From: Enterobacillus tribolii
GTDB lineage: Bacteria; Pseudomonadota; Gammaproteobacteria; Enterobacterales; Enterobacteriaceae
Direction: 5' to 3'
Assembly (NCBI RefSeq): GCF_003363015.1
Contig: NZ_QRAP01000003.1
Span: forward strand, 248,001-312,000
DNA length: 64,000 nucleotides
Shown one piece after another: positions 18,118-25,902 of this stretch. Made by a program: the position numbers and the translations under genes. Numbering within the stretch: the stretch's first letter is position 1; the number at the start of each line of letters is the position of its first letter. Under the pieces are notes generated by a model. It saw only the letters and a program-made list of their open reading frames with translations, was not told where the DNA came from and made no database searches.

Positions 18118-19131
18118 ATGAACATTCGCAAAAAAACCATCGCCGCCTGTCTGGCCTTAGCCTCCGCCGGCATCGCGGCTACGGCGCTGCCGCTCTCTGC
18201 GCTGGCCGCGCCGTCGCAGCAACAACAGCAACAACAGCAACAACAGCAAACGCAGGTTCCGGGTTACTACCGCTATGCCGTCGGCGATTTTACGGTAACG
18301 GCCGTCTATGATGGTTTCGTCAATATCTCCCCGACCTTGCTGAAAGGCATAGAGGCCAAAGATGCTGAAGCCCTGTTCCAGCGAATGTTTCAGGTAACGG
18401 GAAAAGACGGCGTGCAAACCGCAGTGAACGCTTTTCTGGTCGACAATGGCAAAGACCTGGTGCTGATCGACAGCGGCGCCGCCAGTTGCTTCGGCCCGAC
18501 GACCGGCAACATACTCAACAATATCCGCGCGGCGGGCTACGCGCCGGAAGCAGTGAAAACCGTCTTGTTAACCCACATGCATCCCGACCATATCTGCGGC
18601 CTGGTAGCAGAAGGCAAAGCGGTTTTCCCCAATGCCACGGTGATGGCGTCTCAGGGCGAAAGCGATTTCTGGCTCAGCGCGCAGGCAATGGCCGCAGCGC
18701 CAGAAGCGCATCGCGCCTCCTTTAAAACCGCCCAGGACGCCATCGCGCCCTACGCCGCCAAAAATGCCTTCCGTACCTTTAACAACGGCGACGCCATACT
18801 GCCCGGCATCAATACCGTCCCCACTCCGGGGCATACTCCCGGCCACACCTCCCTGATGCTGCATTCCGGCCAGAACAAGATGTTGATTTGGGGCGATATC
18901 GTGCATTCCCACTCCGTGCAGTTCGCACGGCCTGAGGTCGCCATCGAGTATGACTCCGACAGCCAGAAAGCGGTGGAAACCAGAAAAGCGGTGTTTGCTG
19001 AGGCGGCAAAAGGGAAATGGCTGATCGGCGGCGCCCATCTGCCCTTCCCGGGCATCGGGCACGTACGCCAAGAGGACAAGGGCTACGCCTGGGTTCCCGT
19101 AGAATACGCGCCGCTGCCCCAAAAGAACTGA
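18118..19131 (+). CDS. Secreted metallo-beta-lactamase-fold hydrolase with poly-Gln tract
   Basis: A 337-residue MBL-fold protein. A clear Sec signal peptide spans about residues 1-30 (RKK, hydrophobic core, ALAA). An 11-Gln tract lies just after the expected cleavage site. The zinc motif is HMHPDH (near residue 155), with a later His in PGHTPGHTS and an Asp in IWGDIVHSHS. The ATG at 18118 has GGAGAACAGG upstream. Related proteins include lactonases and various esterase-like hydrolases; the substrate is not predictable. It is monocistronic. Confidence 0.82.
   Translation: MNIRKKTIAACLALASAGIAATALPLSALAAPSQQQQQQQQQQQTQVPGYYRYAVGDFTVTAVYDGFVNISPTLLKGIEAKDAEALFQRMFQVTGKDGVQTAVNAFLVDNGKDLVLIDSGAASCFGPTTGNILNNIRAAGYAPEAVKTVLLTHMHPDHICGLVAEGKAVFPNATVMASQGESDFWLSAQAMAAAPEAHRASFKTAQDAIAPYAAKNAFRTFNNGDAILPGINTVPTPGHTPGHTSLMLHSGQNKMLIWGDIVHSHSVQFARPEVAIEYDSDSQKAVETRKAVFAEAAKGKWLIGGAHLPFPGIGHVRQEDKGYAWVPVEYAPLPQKN
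18217..18249 (+). repeat. CAG/CAA microsatellite encoding poly-Gln
   Basis: Eleven Gln codons formed by the nine-base unit CAGCAACAA repeated more than three times without mismatch. Length changes would stay in frame. Confidence 0.9.
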
Positions 19132-19155
19132 CGGACCAACGGCGCGAACGGTGAA

Positions 19156-20268
19156 TTACAGGTTGCTGATCACCCGGCGCAGCAGGCGGATACGCGGCTC
19201 AATGCTGTCAAGAACCAGGTATTCCGCCGGGCTGTGGAAGTTCGCGCCGATAGGCCCGAAGCCATCCAGCGAAGGTACGCCCAGCGCCGCAGTATGGTTG
19301 GCGTCCGAACCGCCGCCGACGGCCTGCCAGGTGACGTTAACGCCCTCCTCGTGCCCGGCCTGCTCAACGCGGGCCATCAGCGCCTCGGTATCGGCAGACG
19401 GCGACATGGCCGGCGTATGGGCTTCCTGCGCCAGATCGCAGCTTACACCGTCCAGGAACGGCTGCCCGCAGCGCTCGGTCAGCGCCTGATTCACGCGCCG
19501 GTATTCGTCGTTGTCCCAGAAGCGCAGATCCACCACGGCTTCCGCATGGTCGGCCACGATGTTGGCCGCATCGCCGCCGCTGATGACGCCGACGTTCAGG
19601 GTCGTGCCCTTACTCATATCCGCCAGCGCATTCACCGCAATCACCGCATGCGCCAGCGCGGTAATCGCCGAACGCCCTCTCTCCGGATCGTTGCCCGCAT
19701 GGGCGGCGACGCCCTGGAAACGCAGACGATAACGCGCCATCCCTTTACGGGCCTTCACCAGCGAGCCATCTGCCCGCGCGGCTTCGCACACCAGCACGCA
19801 GTTGCTGCGTTTAGCCAGCTCGCCAATCCAGGCATGAGAATGAACCGAACCGGTTTCTTCATCCGGGTTCATCGCAACGGCGATACGCAGGCGCTGCTTA
19901 TCCGCATCGCTCAGATCACGCAGCGCCCACAGGATATTGAGCAGGCCGCTTTTCATGTCTGACACGCCCGGCCCGTGGGCACGGCCTTCGGCCAGGCTCA
20001 TCGGACGCTCGGCGGCGGTGCCCGGCGGGAAAACGGTATCCAGATGGCCGACCAGCAGGACGTCATAACTCTCGGCATTAGGGTGATTGGTGACGAAAAC
20101 CCCCGGCCCGACCTTGTCGCCCAAATCAACCTGCTCGACGTGCCAACCCTCTTGCTGGTAAAGCCGGGCGAACGTCGCCGCGACCTTGGCTACGCCGGCA
20201 ATGGTTTGTGTACCGCAGTCAACGTTTACCACGCTGCGCAATTCATCAAGATAATGTTCCAGTTGCAT
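19156..20268 (-). CDS. M20-family metallopeptidase (carboxypeptidase G2-like)
   Basis: A 370-residue zinc peptidase. Metal and catalytic residues are visible: GHLDTVFP (near residue 74), GVSDMKSG (near residue 104), PDEETGS (near residue 138), CEAARADG, and a C-terminal FHSPAEYL. The central dimerisation domain includes GVAAHAGNDPERG. The fold is that of glutamate carboxypeptidases and dipeptidases. The ATG at 20268 has GGGGAA upstream, 15 bases after yjiG. It sits where E. coli has iadA in the yjiH-yjiG-iadA operon, so a role in dipeptide or acyl-amino-acid use is likely. Confidence 0.85.
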   Translation of the reverse strand: MQLEHYLDELRSVVNVDCGTQTIAGVAKVAATFARLYQQEGWHVEQVDLGDKVGPGVFVTNHPNAESYDVLLVGHLDTVFPPGTAAERPMSLAEGRAHGPGVSDMKSGLLNILWALRDLSDADKQRLRIAVAMNPDEETGSVHSHAWIGELAKRSNCVLVCEAARADGSLVKARKGMARYRLRFQGVAAHAGNDPERGRSAITALAHAVIAVNALADMSKGTTLNVGVISGGDAANIVADHAEAVVDLRFWDNDEYRRVNQALTERCGQPFLDGVSCDLAQEAHTPAMSPSADTEALMARVEQAGHEEGVNVTWQAVGGGSDANHTAALGVPSLDGFGPIGANFHSPAEYLVLDSIEPRIRLLRRVISNL

Positions 20269-20283
20269 CTGTTTTCCCCGTCG

Positions 20284-20748
20284 TTAGAGAATCACGCGCA
20301 TAAGCAGCATCGCGATAAAAGCATTGATGACGGAAATCCCGATCATCAGCGGAATACGTTTGGCGGCGGTTCCGACAACACCGAGAATGCGGCCGGCGTA
20401 TTGGATCTGGGAGCCCATCAGGTAGATAGCCGGCGCCAGAATCGCCAGGTGGGTGCCGGTGAGAATGCCCTGGTCAAACAGCGCCACCGCCACACCGACG
20501 CCGCCGCCCATCGACATCCAGCCGCCGATCAATACGGCCGCGGCCTCGCCCGGCAGGCCAAACAGCCCCATCAGCGGGCCGAACACCAGCGCCAGCCCTT
20601 TGAGCGCGCCGGTGATTTCCAGCGCCTTGATCAACACGAACGCCATCAGCACGTTAGGCAGCGTACTGGTGGTGGCGATATTCCAGCCTTTGCGCGCGCC
20701 AGCGACAAAGATGTCGGTGATCATCGGATTAGAAGTAGGTGCGGACAT
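20284..20748 (-). CDS. yjiG: YjiG-like inner-membrane protein (nucleoside-recognition/Gate domain)
   Basis: A 154-residue membrane protein with Gly-rich hydrophobic helices (VLIGGWMSMGGGVGVAVALF) typical of the Gate domain. Its ATG overlaps the upstream stop by one base (TAATG). Together with YjiH it appears to make a split membrane transporter; the substrate is unknown. Confidence 0.82.
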   Translation of the reverse strand: MSAPTSNPMITDIFVAGARKGWNIATTSTLPNVLMAFVLIKALEITGALKGLALVFGPLMGLFGLPGEAAAVLIGGWMSMGGGVGVAVALFDQGILTGTHLAILAPAIYLMGSQIQYAGRILGVVGTAAKRIPLMIGISVINAFIAMLLMRVIL

Positions 20749-21494
20749 TAGGCTTCTCCCTGTGCTTTATCGCGGGCTTCTTCCCCGCTGTTCTTGCGTG
20801 ATCCCATGCGTAAAAACAGGCGCATGATATTGGCGCCGAAAATCTTCATGACGAACATTATCGCGATACACAGGCCGATGGAGGCCGGTACCGCCGGCGT
20901 GCCGTCGGCGGCGATCAGCGTGAACAGGATGGCGCCGGAGGAGAAGAAGTTGGTGATCATCGCGCCGGCGGAAAACTGGAACATGGTGAACACATCACGT
21001 TCGTTTTCATTGAGCTGCCCTTCATCGGACAGGTTGCGCGTCAGGGAGGCGCCGACGTCGGTACTTTGCAGGCTGCCGATCATTGCCAGGCCGGCAGAGC
21101 CGGGGATGCCCAGCAGCGGGCGCAGCAGCGGCGTAAGCAGTTTACGCGCGGCATTCAGGGCGCCGTAGTGCTCAAGCACGTTGATCATGCCCAATGCGAA
21201 CATCACCGCCGGGATCAGGCCGAAGGCAAACAGAAAGCCGTCCATCGCGCCGGAACCGCCTTTACCGCGGAAGGTGCTGGTCGCAGCGTTCACAGCTTCA
21301 CTGCCGCCACCGCTCACGCCGCTGACAACCTTGCCGAATGCGCCGTTAAGGGTGGTAAAATCGAACACGCCATACCACTCTTTTCCGCCGAGCAGGCCAG
21401 AAAAGAACACCATAGCAAAAAGCAGGGCGATGTAAGCACCGATGCCGACGCGTTGCTCGTGGGGCAGCGCACTGGGAGGGACTGGACTACTCAT
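20748..21494 (-). CDS. yjiH: YjiH-like inner-membrane protein (nucleoside-recognition/Gate domain)
   Basis: A 248-residue polytopic membrane protein. The segment AMIGSLQSTDVGASLTRNLS near residue 133 is characteristic of the YjiH/Gate family. It is the first gene of the yjiH-yjiG-peptidase unit, with AAGGATAATGATCT before the ATG. Its partner peptidase suggests that it moves a peptide or its product. Confidence 0.82.
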   Translation of the reverse strand: MSSPVPPSALPHEQRVGIGAYIALLFAMVFFSGLLGGKEWYGVFDFTTLNGAFGKVVSGVSGGGSEAVNAATSTFRGKGGSGAMDGFLFAFGLIPAVMFALGMINVLEHYGALNAARKLLTPLLRPLLGIPGSAGLAMIGSLQSTDVGASLTRNLSDEGQLNENERDVFTMFQFSAGAMITNFFSSGAILFTLIAADGTPAVPASIGLCIAIMFVMKIFGANIMRLFLRMGSRKNSGEEARDKAQGEA

Positions 21495-21821
21495 AGATCA
21501 TTATCCTTAATACCAATATGTGACAATTTGTGAATCTGATTAGGACTATTAAGTAATCACTTTTCGGCATAAATGACCCCGGTCAATAAAAGCGTTAGCT
21601 ATTTAGGCCATGAGCTAAAAATCGGATATCCAGCACAGCCAAGCACGAAAATACCGATCTAATACCTCGGTAAAAACGAAATAAAACGCAAAAAAATACA
21701 GTCTGTCGAAAATAAAAATCAATTTGCATCGTGCTGTTATAACGCGGCTTATTTCGTGATAAATAATCCAATTGAATGTTTAAGCGACTAATTATTATTT
21801 CAATACATAAGGAGCCGTGGT
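21495..21821. other. Intergenic region between yjiH and the VOC gene
   Basis: This 327-base A+T-rich divergent promoter region shows no clear operator palindrome, RNA gene or ORF with a ribosome site. The only distinct signal is AAGGAG before the TTG at 21822. Confidence 0.5.
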
Positions 21822-22217
21822 TTGAGAACGCAAAAGAGATGCATGGGATATGTCGCCATTGTTGTCGATGATTATGATCGCGCGATTGATTACTACACGA
21901 ATAAATTGGGCTTTACGCTGGTTGAAGATACACCGCAGCCGGGGAAGCGCTGGGTTGTCGTCACGCCGAACCCGGAAAGCGATTGTAATTTACTGCTGGC
22001 ACGGGCCTCAAACGAGCGGCAGCAGGGTTTTATCGGCAATCAGTGCGGCGGCCGGGTGTTCCTTTTCCTGCAAACGGACGACTTCTGGCGTGATTACCAT
22101 CAGATGAAAGCGAAAGGCGTGCATTTCTGTGAAGAACCGCGCCAGGAAGAATACGGCATGGTTGTCGTTTTCGAAGATATTTACGGAAACCGCTGGGATC
22201 TTTATCAGAATGCCTGA
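21822..22217 (+). CDS. VOC-superfamily protein (glyoxalase/bleomycin-resistance/dioxygenase fold)
   Basis: A 131-residue single-module VOC protein: VAIVVDDYDRAIDYYTNKLGFTLVED at the N-terminus and a C-terminal VVFEDIYGNRWDLYQ containing the usual metal-ligand Glu region. The start is probably TTG at 21822, with AAGGAG 8 bases before it; an ATG at 21843 is possible with a weaker site. The substrate is unknown. A hairpin follows the gene, separating it from the next unit. Confidence 0.8.
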   Translation: MRTQKRCMGYVAIVVDDYDRAIDYYTNKLGFTLVEDTPQPGKRWVVVTPNPESDCNLLLARASNERQQGFIGNQCGGRVFLFLQTDDFWRDYHQMKAKGVHFCEEPRQEEYGMVVVFEDIYGNRWDLYQNA

Positions 22218-22223
22218 TTTTCC

Positions 22224-22253
22224 ACGGGCGTCTGACGGCGCCCGTTAAGTCTT
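22224..22253 (+). terminator. Probable terminator after the VOC gene
   Basis: ACGGGCG (22224-22230) pairs with CGCCCGT (22239-22245), followed by a moderately T-rich tail (TAAGTCTTTTCT). Confidence 0.5.
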
Positions 22254-22348
22254 TTCTATCGCTGCCGGTCCGGCATTCTTCTTTGACATTCACTCTTTTT
22301 TCCCTGCCGCGGAAGTTCGGGCGCTAACGCCTGTTTTTCATCACACCA

Positions 22349-22376
22349 ATCGCTATATAATTGAGTTTATATCGAA
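22349..22376. promoter_or_regulatory. ModE box overlapping the promoter of the molA-like gene
   Basis: ATCGCTATATA-ATTGAG-TTTATATCGAA matches the ModE consensus ATCGNTATATA-N6-TATATANCGAT with a perfect left half and 9 of 11 in the right half. It overlaps a perfect -10, TATAAT (22356-22361), 14 bases before the start codon, so molybdate-bound ModE should repress. Confidence 0.7.
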
Positions 22377-22389
22377 AAAAGGACTGCTC

Positions 22390-23433
22390 ATGAAATCATT
22401 ACGTTTCCTTGCCGCACTCACGCTGTTGTTCTCTTTTTCCAGCCTTGCCGATCGGCAGGTAACCGATCAGCTCGGCCGTACGGTCACCGTTCCCGATAAG
22501 GTCGATCGCGTCGTCGTGCTGCAGCATCAAACCCTGAACCTGCTGGTGCAGATGAACGCTACGGACAAAATCGTCGGTATTCTGGCGAACTGGAAGCAGC
22601 AGTTGGGCGATAACTATGCGCGCCTGGTCCCGGAACTGAACGGAAAAGCGACCCTCGGCGATCTGACCCACGTCGATGCCGAAAGCCTGGTCGCGCTGAA
22701 GCCACAGGTGGTGTTCGTCACCAACTACGCGCCTCAGGAGATGATCGATAAAATCAGCGGGCTGGGCATTCCGGTCATTGCCATCTCGCTGCGCCACGAC
22801 CAGCCGGGAGAAAAGGCAAAAGTTAATCCGGGCATGGCTGATGAAGAGCAGGCTTATAACCAGGGGCTGAGGGAAGGGATTGCGCTGATTGGCGACATTA
22901 TCAATAAGCCGGAAGAGGCGAAAGCGCTGACAGATGCCGCGTTTGCCGGGCGTCAGCGCGTCGCCGACCGCCTGAATTCCCTGAGCAACCAGCAACGGGT
23001 GCGGGCCTATATGGCAAACCCGGAGCTGACCACCTACGGGTCCGGAAAGTATACCGGGCTGATGATGGCGCACGCGGGCGCGCTGAACGTCGCGGCGGCA
23101 ACGGTAAAAGGGTTTAAACAGGTCGCGATGGAACAGGTCATCGCCTGGGATCCGCAGGTGATTTTTGTTCAGGATCGTTACCCGCAGGTGGTGAATGAAA
23201 TCACCGCCGGGCCGCAATGGCAGACCATCGACGCGGTTAAAAACCACCGGGTCTGGCTGATGCCGGAATACGCCAAGGCCTGGGGTTATCCGATGCCGGA
23301 AGCCATTGGTTTAGGGGAGCTGTGGATGGCGAAAAAGCTGTATCCGGAAAAATTCAGCGATATCGATATGCAACAAGAAGCCGATCGTTGGTATCAGCGC
23401 TTTTATCGTACCCGGTATCAGGGGGGCGACTGA
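22390..23433 (+). CDS. molA: Periplasmic metal/oxyanion-binding protein, MolA-like (class III ABC binding protein)
   Basis: A 347-residue protein with a Sec signal peptide (about 1-20, ending SSLA) and the two-lobed cobalamin/siderophore-type binding fold. VTDQLGRTVTVPDKVDRVVVLQHQ, a WKQQLGDNYARLVPEL segment, VVFVTNYAP and TYGSGKYTGLMMAHAG resemble Haemophilus influenzae MolA, the molybdate/tungstate binding protein of MolBCA, from memory. AAGGA precedes the ATG. No molB or molC lies nearby. The ModE box just upstream independently supports a molybdenum role. Confidence 0.75.
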   Translation: MKSLRFLAALTLLFSFSSLADRQVTDQLGRTVTVPDKVDRVVVLQHQTLNLLVQMNATDKIVGILANWKQQLGDNYARLVPELNGKATLGDLTHVDAESLVALKPQVVFVTNYAPQEMIDKISGLGIPVIAISLRHDQPGEKAKVNPGMADEEQAYNQGLREGIALIGDIINKPEEAKALTDAAFAGRQRVADRLNSLSNQQRVRAYMANPELTTYGSGKYTGLMMAHAGALNVAAATVKGFKQVAMEQVIAWDPQVIFVQDRYPQVVNEITAGPQWQTIDAVKNHRVWLMPEYAKAWGYPMPEAIGLGELWMAKKLYPEKFSDIDMQQEADRWYQRFYRTRYQGGD

Positions 23434-24152
23434 TGCTGCACGTACTGGCCGCAGGCAGTTTGCGCCGGGTCTGGGCGCCGTTAACGGCGCTTTTTCAGAC
23501 GCACAGCGGCGTTGAGGTCACGACGCAGTTCGGCCCTGCCGGGCTGCTGCGCCGGCGCATTGAAGCCGGTGAGCACTGCGACCTTTTCGCTTCCGCCAAC
23601 GCCGCGCATCCGGCTGCGTTAACGGCGGCGGGGCGCGCCCGGCGCAACTTTCCCTTCGCCAGCAATCAGCTTTGCCTGACGGTCGCCGCCCACGCAGCAA
23701 CAGCACATGACGACTGGTTGTCGCTGCTGGATAATACGGGGCTACGACTGGCGACCTCCACGCCGGGCAGCGATCCCGGCGGGGATTATGCCTGGCAATT
23801 CTTTGACAACCTGGAAAAACAACGCCCAGGGCTGGGCAGGACGCTTAAGCAGAAGGCCGAATGCCTGGTCGGCGGGCCAGAGAGCCCGGCGATTCCGCAG
23901 GGTGAGATGGCCGCCGCCTGGCTGATTCACAGCGGGCAGACGGATATGTTCATCGGCTACGCCAGCTATGCTCCGCGCCTGCGGCAAAGGGCCGATCTCG
24001 TGGTCTATGATATTCCGCAATCCCTGAACGTAATGGCCCGCTATACCGCCGCAGTTTGCAGCCCGCAGGGCGAAATACTGGGAGAATTCCTGCGTTCAGA
24101 GAGCGCGGCTGACATATTGCAGCACTATGGATTCGGGCGATATAAATACTGA
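23433..24152 (+). CDS. ModA-like oxyanion-binding protein without signal peptide
   Basis: A 239-residue protein with the ModA/type-II binding fold: LAAGSLRRVWAPLTALFQ at the start corresponds to the AAASL region of ModA, EAGEHCDLFASAN to the GAPADLFISAD region, and IGYASYA lies near the end. The start is the ATG at 23433, overlapping the molA-like stop by one base (TGATG) with GGGGGG upstream. Translation begins directly in the mature fold, so no export signal is visible. It would then be cytosolic, or use another route. No permease or ATPase gene is adjacent. Confidence 0.75.
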   Translation: MLHVLAAGSLRRVWAPLTALFQTHSGVEVTTQFGPAGLLRRRIEAGEHCDLFASANAAHPAALTAAGRARRNFPFASNQLCLTVAAHAATAHDDWLSLLDNTGLRLATSTPGSDPGGDYAWQFFDNLEKQRPGLGRTLKQKAECLVGGPESPAIPQGEMAAAWLIHSGQTDMFIGYASYAPRLRQRADLVVYDIPQSLNVMARYTAAVCSPQGEILGEFLRSESAADILQHYGFGRYKY

Positions 24153-24443
24153 TCATTCTTAGGCTTAAGACGAAGAGATATATCCGTTATATATTCCTTC
24201 TGGTTTAACTTAATAACCTATTAGCTTCTCCTTCCATAACGCGATTATTCCGCTCGCGTTATTTCATTCGTTATTTTTGCCACCCTCATCTTATTAAAGT
24301 AAATGCTTTATTTACTCTTCTTAAGAATATTTTGATTTTCAATTATTTGACATTGATAACACTTTTATCACATGAGGTTGGGACTCTTTACCTTATACAT
24401 GTAATTATCCTATTCACAAAAATGATTAGAAAAAGGACATCAG

Positions 24444-25832
24444 ATGAATAAAAACGATCTTGCCCCTTTGCCCATCAACACCAAAGAATGGTTTTTCAGC
24501 CGCAACAGCCTCATTATTTTATTGGATATCATCCTCTTCATTGTGCTGTACAACACCCTGCCCTATGAACCGAAAATCGTATTGGGGCTGAGTATGCTGA
24601 TCTTCATTGCCATACTGTGGCTGACGGAGGCCCTGCACGTCACGGTAACGGCAATTATCGTTCCTGTCATGGCGGTACTGCTTGACGTATTCAGCACTCA
24701 GGCGGCATTGAATAACTTTGCCAACTCGACGATTTTCCTCTTTCTGGGCGGGTTTGCGCTCGCTGCGGCAATGCATACGCAGGGGCTGGATAAAGTCATT
24801 GCCGATAAAGTGCTGGTACTGGCGCGCGGTAAGCTGAGTATGGCGATTTTCATGCTGTTCGGCGTTACCGCCGCGCTTTCAATGTGGATAAGTAATACGG
24901 CGACCGCAGCCATGATGATGCCGTTGGTACTGGGCGTGCTGAGTAAAGTCGACAGTAAAAGCAGCCACTCCACATATGTTTTCGTTCTGCTGGGCATCGC
25001 CTACAGCGCCAGCATCGGCGGTATCGCCACCATCGTCGGCAGCCCGCCGAACGCCATCGCGGCGGCGGAAGTGGGGCTGACCTTCGTGGAATGGATGAAG
25101 TTCGGCCTGCCGGCAACCATCGTGTTGTTACCCGTGGCTGTCATTATTCTGTATGTGGTCTTTAAGCCCGATTTGAAAGGCGAGTTTGAGCTGAACCACC
25201 AGCCCGTAAAATGGGACAAAGGAAAAGTCGTCACGCTCGGCATTTTCGGGACGACGGTCTTCTTCTGGATTTTCAGCAGCCCGATCAACGCAATGCTGGG
25301 TGGCTTTAAGGCGTTCGATACCATCGTAGCGCTGTGTGCAATCATACTGGTGAACTTTGCCCGCGTGGTGCACTGGAAAGACGTGGAAAAAACCGCGGAC
25401 TGGGGCGTATTGCTGCTGTTCGGCGGCGGCATCTGCCTGAGCAACGTGCTGAAAGAGACGGGAACCAGCCTGTTCCTGGCGAATCAGATCAGCGCGATGG
25501 TTGCCGACATGGGGATTTTCGTCGTGATTCTGGTTATCGCCACGTTCGTGGTCTTCCTGACGGAGTTCGCCAGTAACACGGCCAGCGCGGCGTTGTTAAT
25601 TCCCGTCTTCGCCGGCGTAGCGGAAGCGTTCGGCCTGTCGCCGGTCATTCTGGCCGTACTGATCGCCATCGCGGCATCGTGCGCCTTTATGCTGCCGGTC
25701 GCGACGCCGCCCAATGCCATCGTGTTTGCCACCGGGCATATTAAGCAGCGGGAAATGATGAAGGTGGGGATGTACCTGAATATCGCCTGCATCATCATTC
25801 TGACCGGGTTCAGTATGCTGTTTTGGGTATAA
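24444..25832 (+). CDS. DASS-family (SLC13) Na+/dicarboxylate symporter
   Basis: A 462-residue inner-membrane protein with the two SNT substrate/sodium motifs of the family ([12 protein letters not shown] near residue 150 and [12 protein letters not shown] near residue 375) and the paired SPPNA and TPPNA motifs. This is the VcINDY/SdcS-type architecture, so it probably imports succinate, fumarate, malate or a related anion with Na+. The ATG at 24444 has AAAAGGA upstream. It is a single gene with its own terminator; a perfect -35 TTGACA is at 24347-24352, but I see no clear -10. Confidence 0.88.
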   Translation: MNKNDLAPLPINTKEWFFSRNSLIILLDIILFIVLYNTLPYEPKIVLGLSMLIFIAILWLTEALHVTVTAIIVPVMAVLLDVFSTQAALNNFANSTIFLFLGGFALAAAMHTQGLDKVIADKVLVLARGKLSMAIFMLFGVTAALSMWISNTATAAMMMPLVLGVLSKVDSKSSHSTYVFVLLGIAYSASIGGIATIVGSPPNAIAAAEVGLTFVEWMKFGLPATIVLLPVAVIILYVVFKPDLKGEFELNHQPVKWDKGKVVTLGIFGTTVFFWIFSSPINAMLGGFKAFDTIVALCAIILVNFARVVHWKDVEKTADWGVLLLFGGGICLSNVLKETGTSLFLANQISAMVADMGIFVVILVIATFVVFLTEFASNTASAALLIPVFAGVAEAFGLSPVILAVLIAIAASCAFMLPVATPPNAIVFATGHIKQREMMKVGMYLNIACIIILTGFSMLFWV

Positions 25833-25837
25833 AGATA

Positions 25838-25870
25838 ATCCGGAATCAGTTTCCTGATTCCGGATTTTTT
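25838..25870 (+). terminator. Intrinsic terminator after the second DASS gene
   Basis: ATCCGGAATCAG (25838-25849) and CTGATTCCGGAT (25854-25865) form a 12-bp stem with loop TTTC, followed by T5. Confidence 0.92.
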
Positions 25871-25902
25871 ACGCATTTCCGCAGAGAGCTATCCGGCCAA
25901 AC

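Noticed and set aside
24181-24200. ModE-like half site (CCGTTATATATT) before the second DASS gene
   Set aside because: Only one half resembles the consensus; no matching second half at the right spacing.
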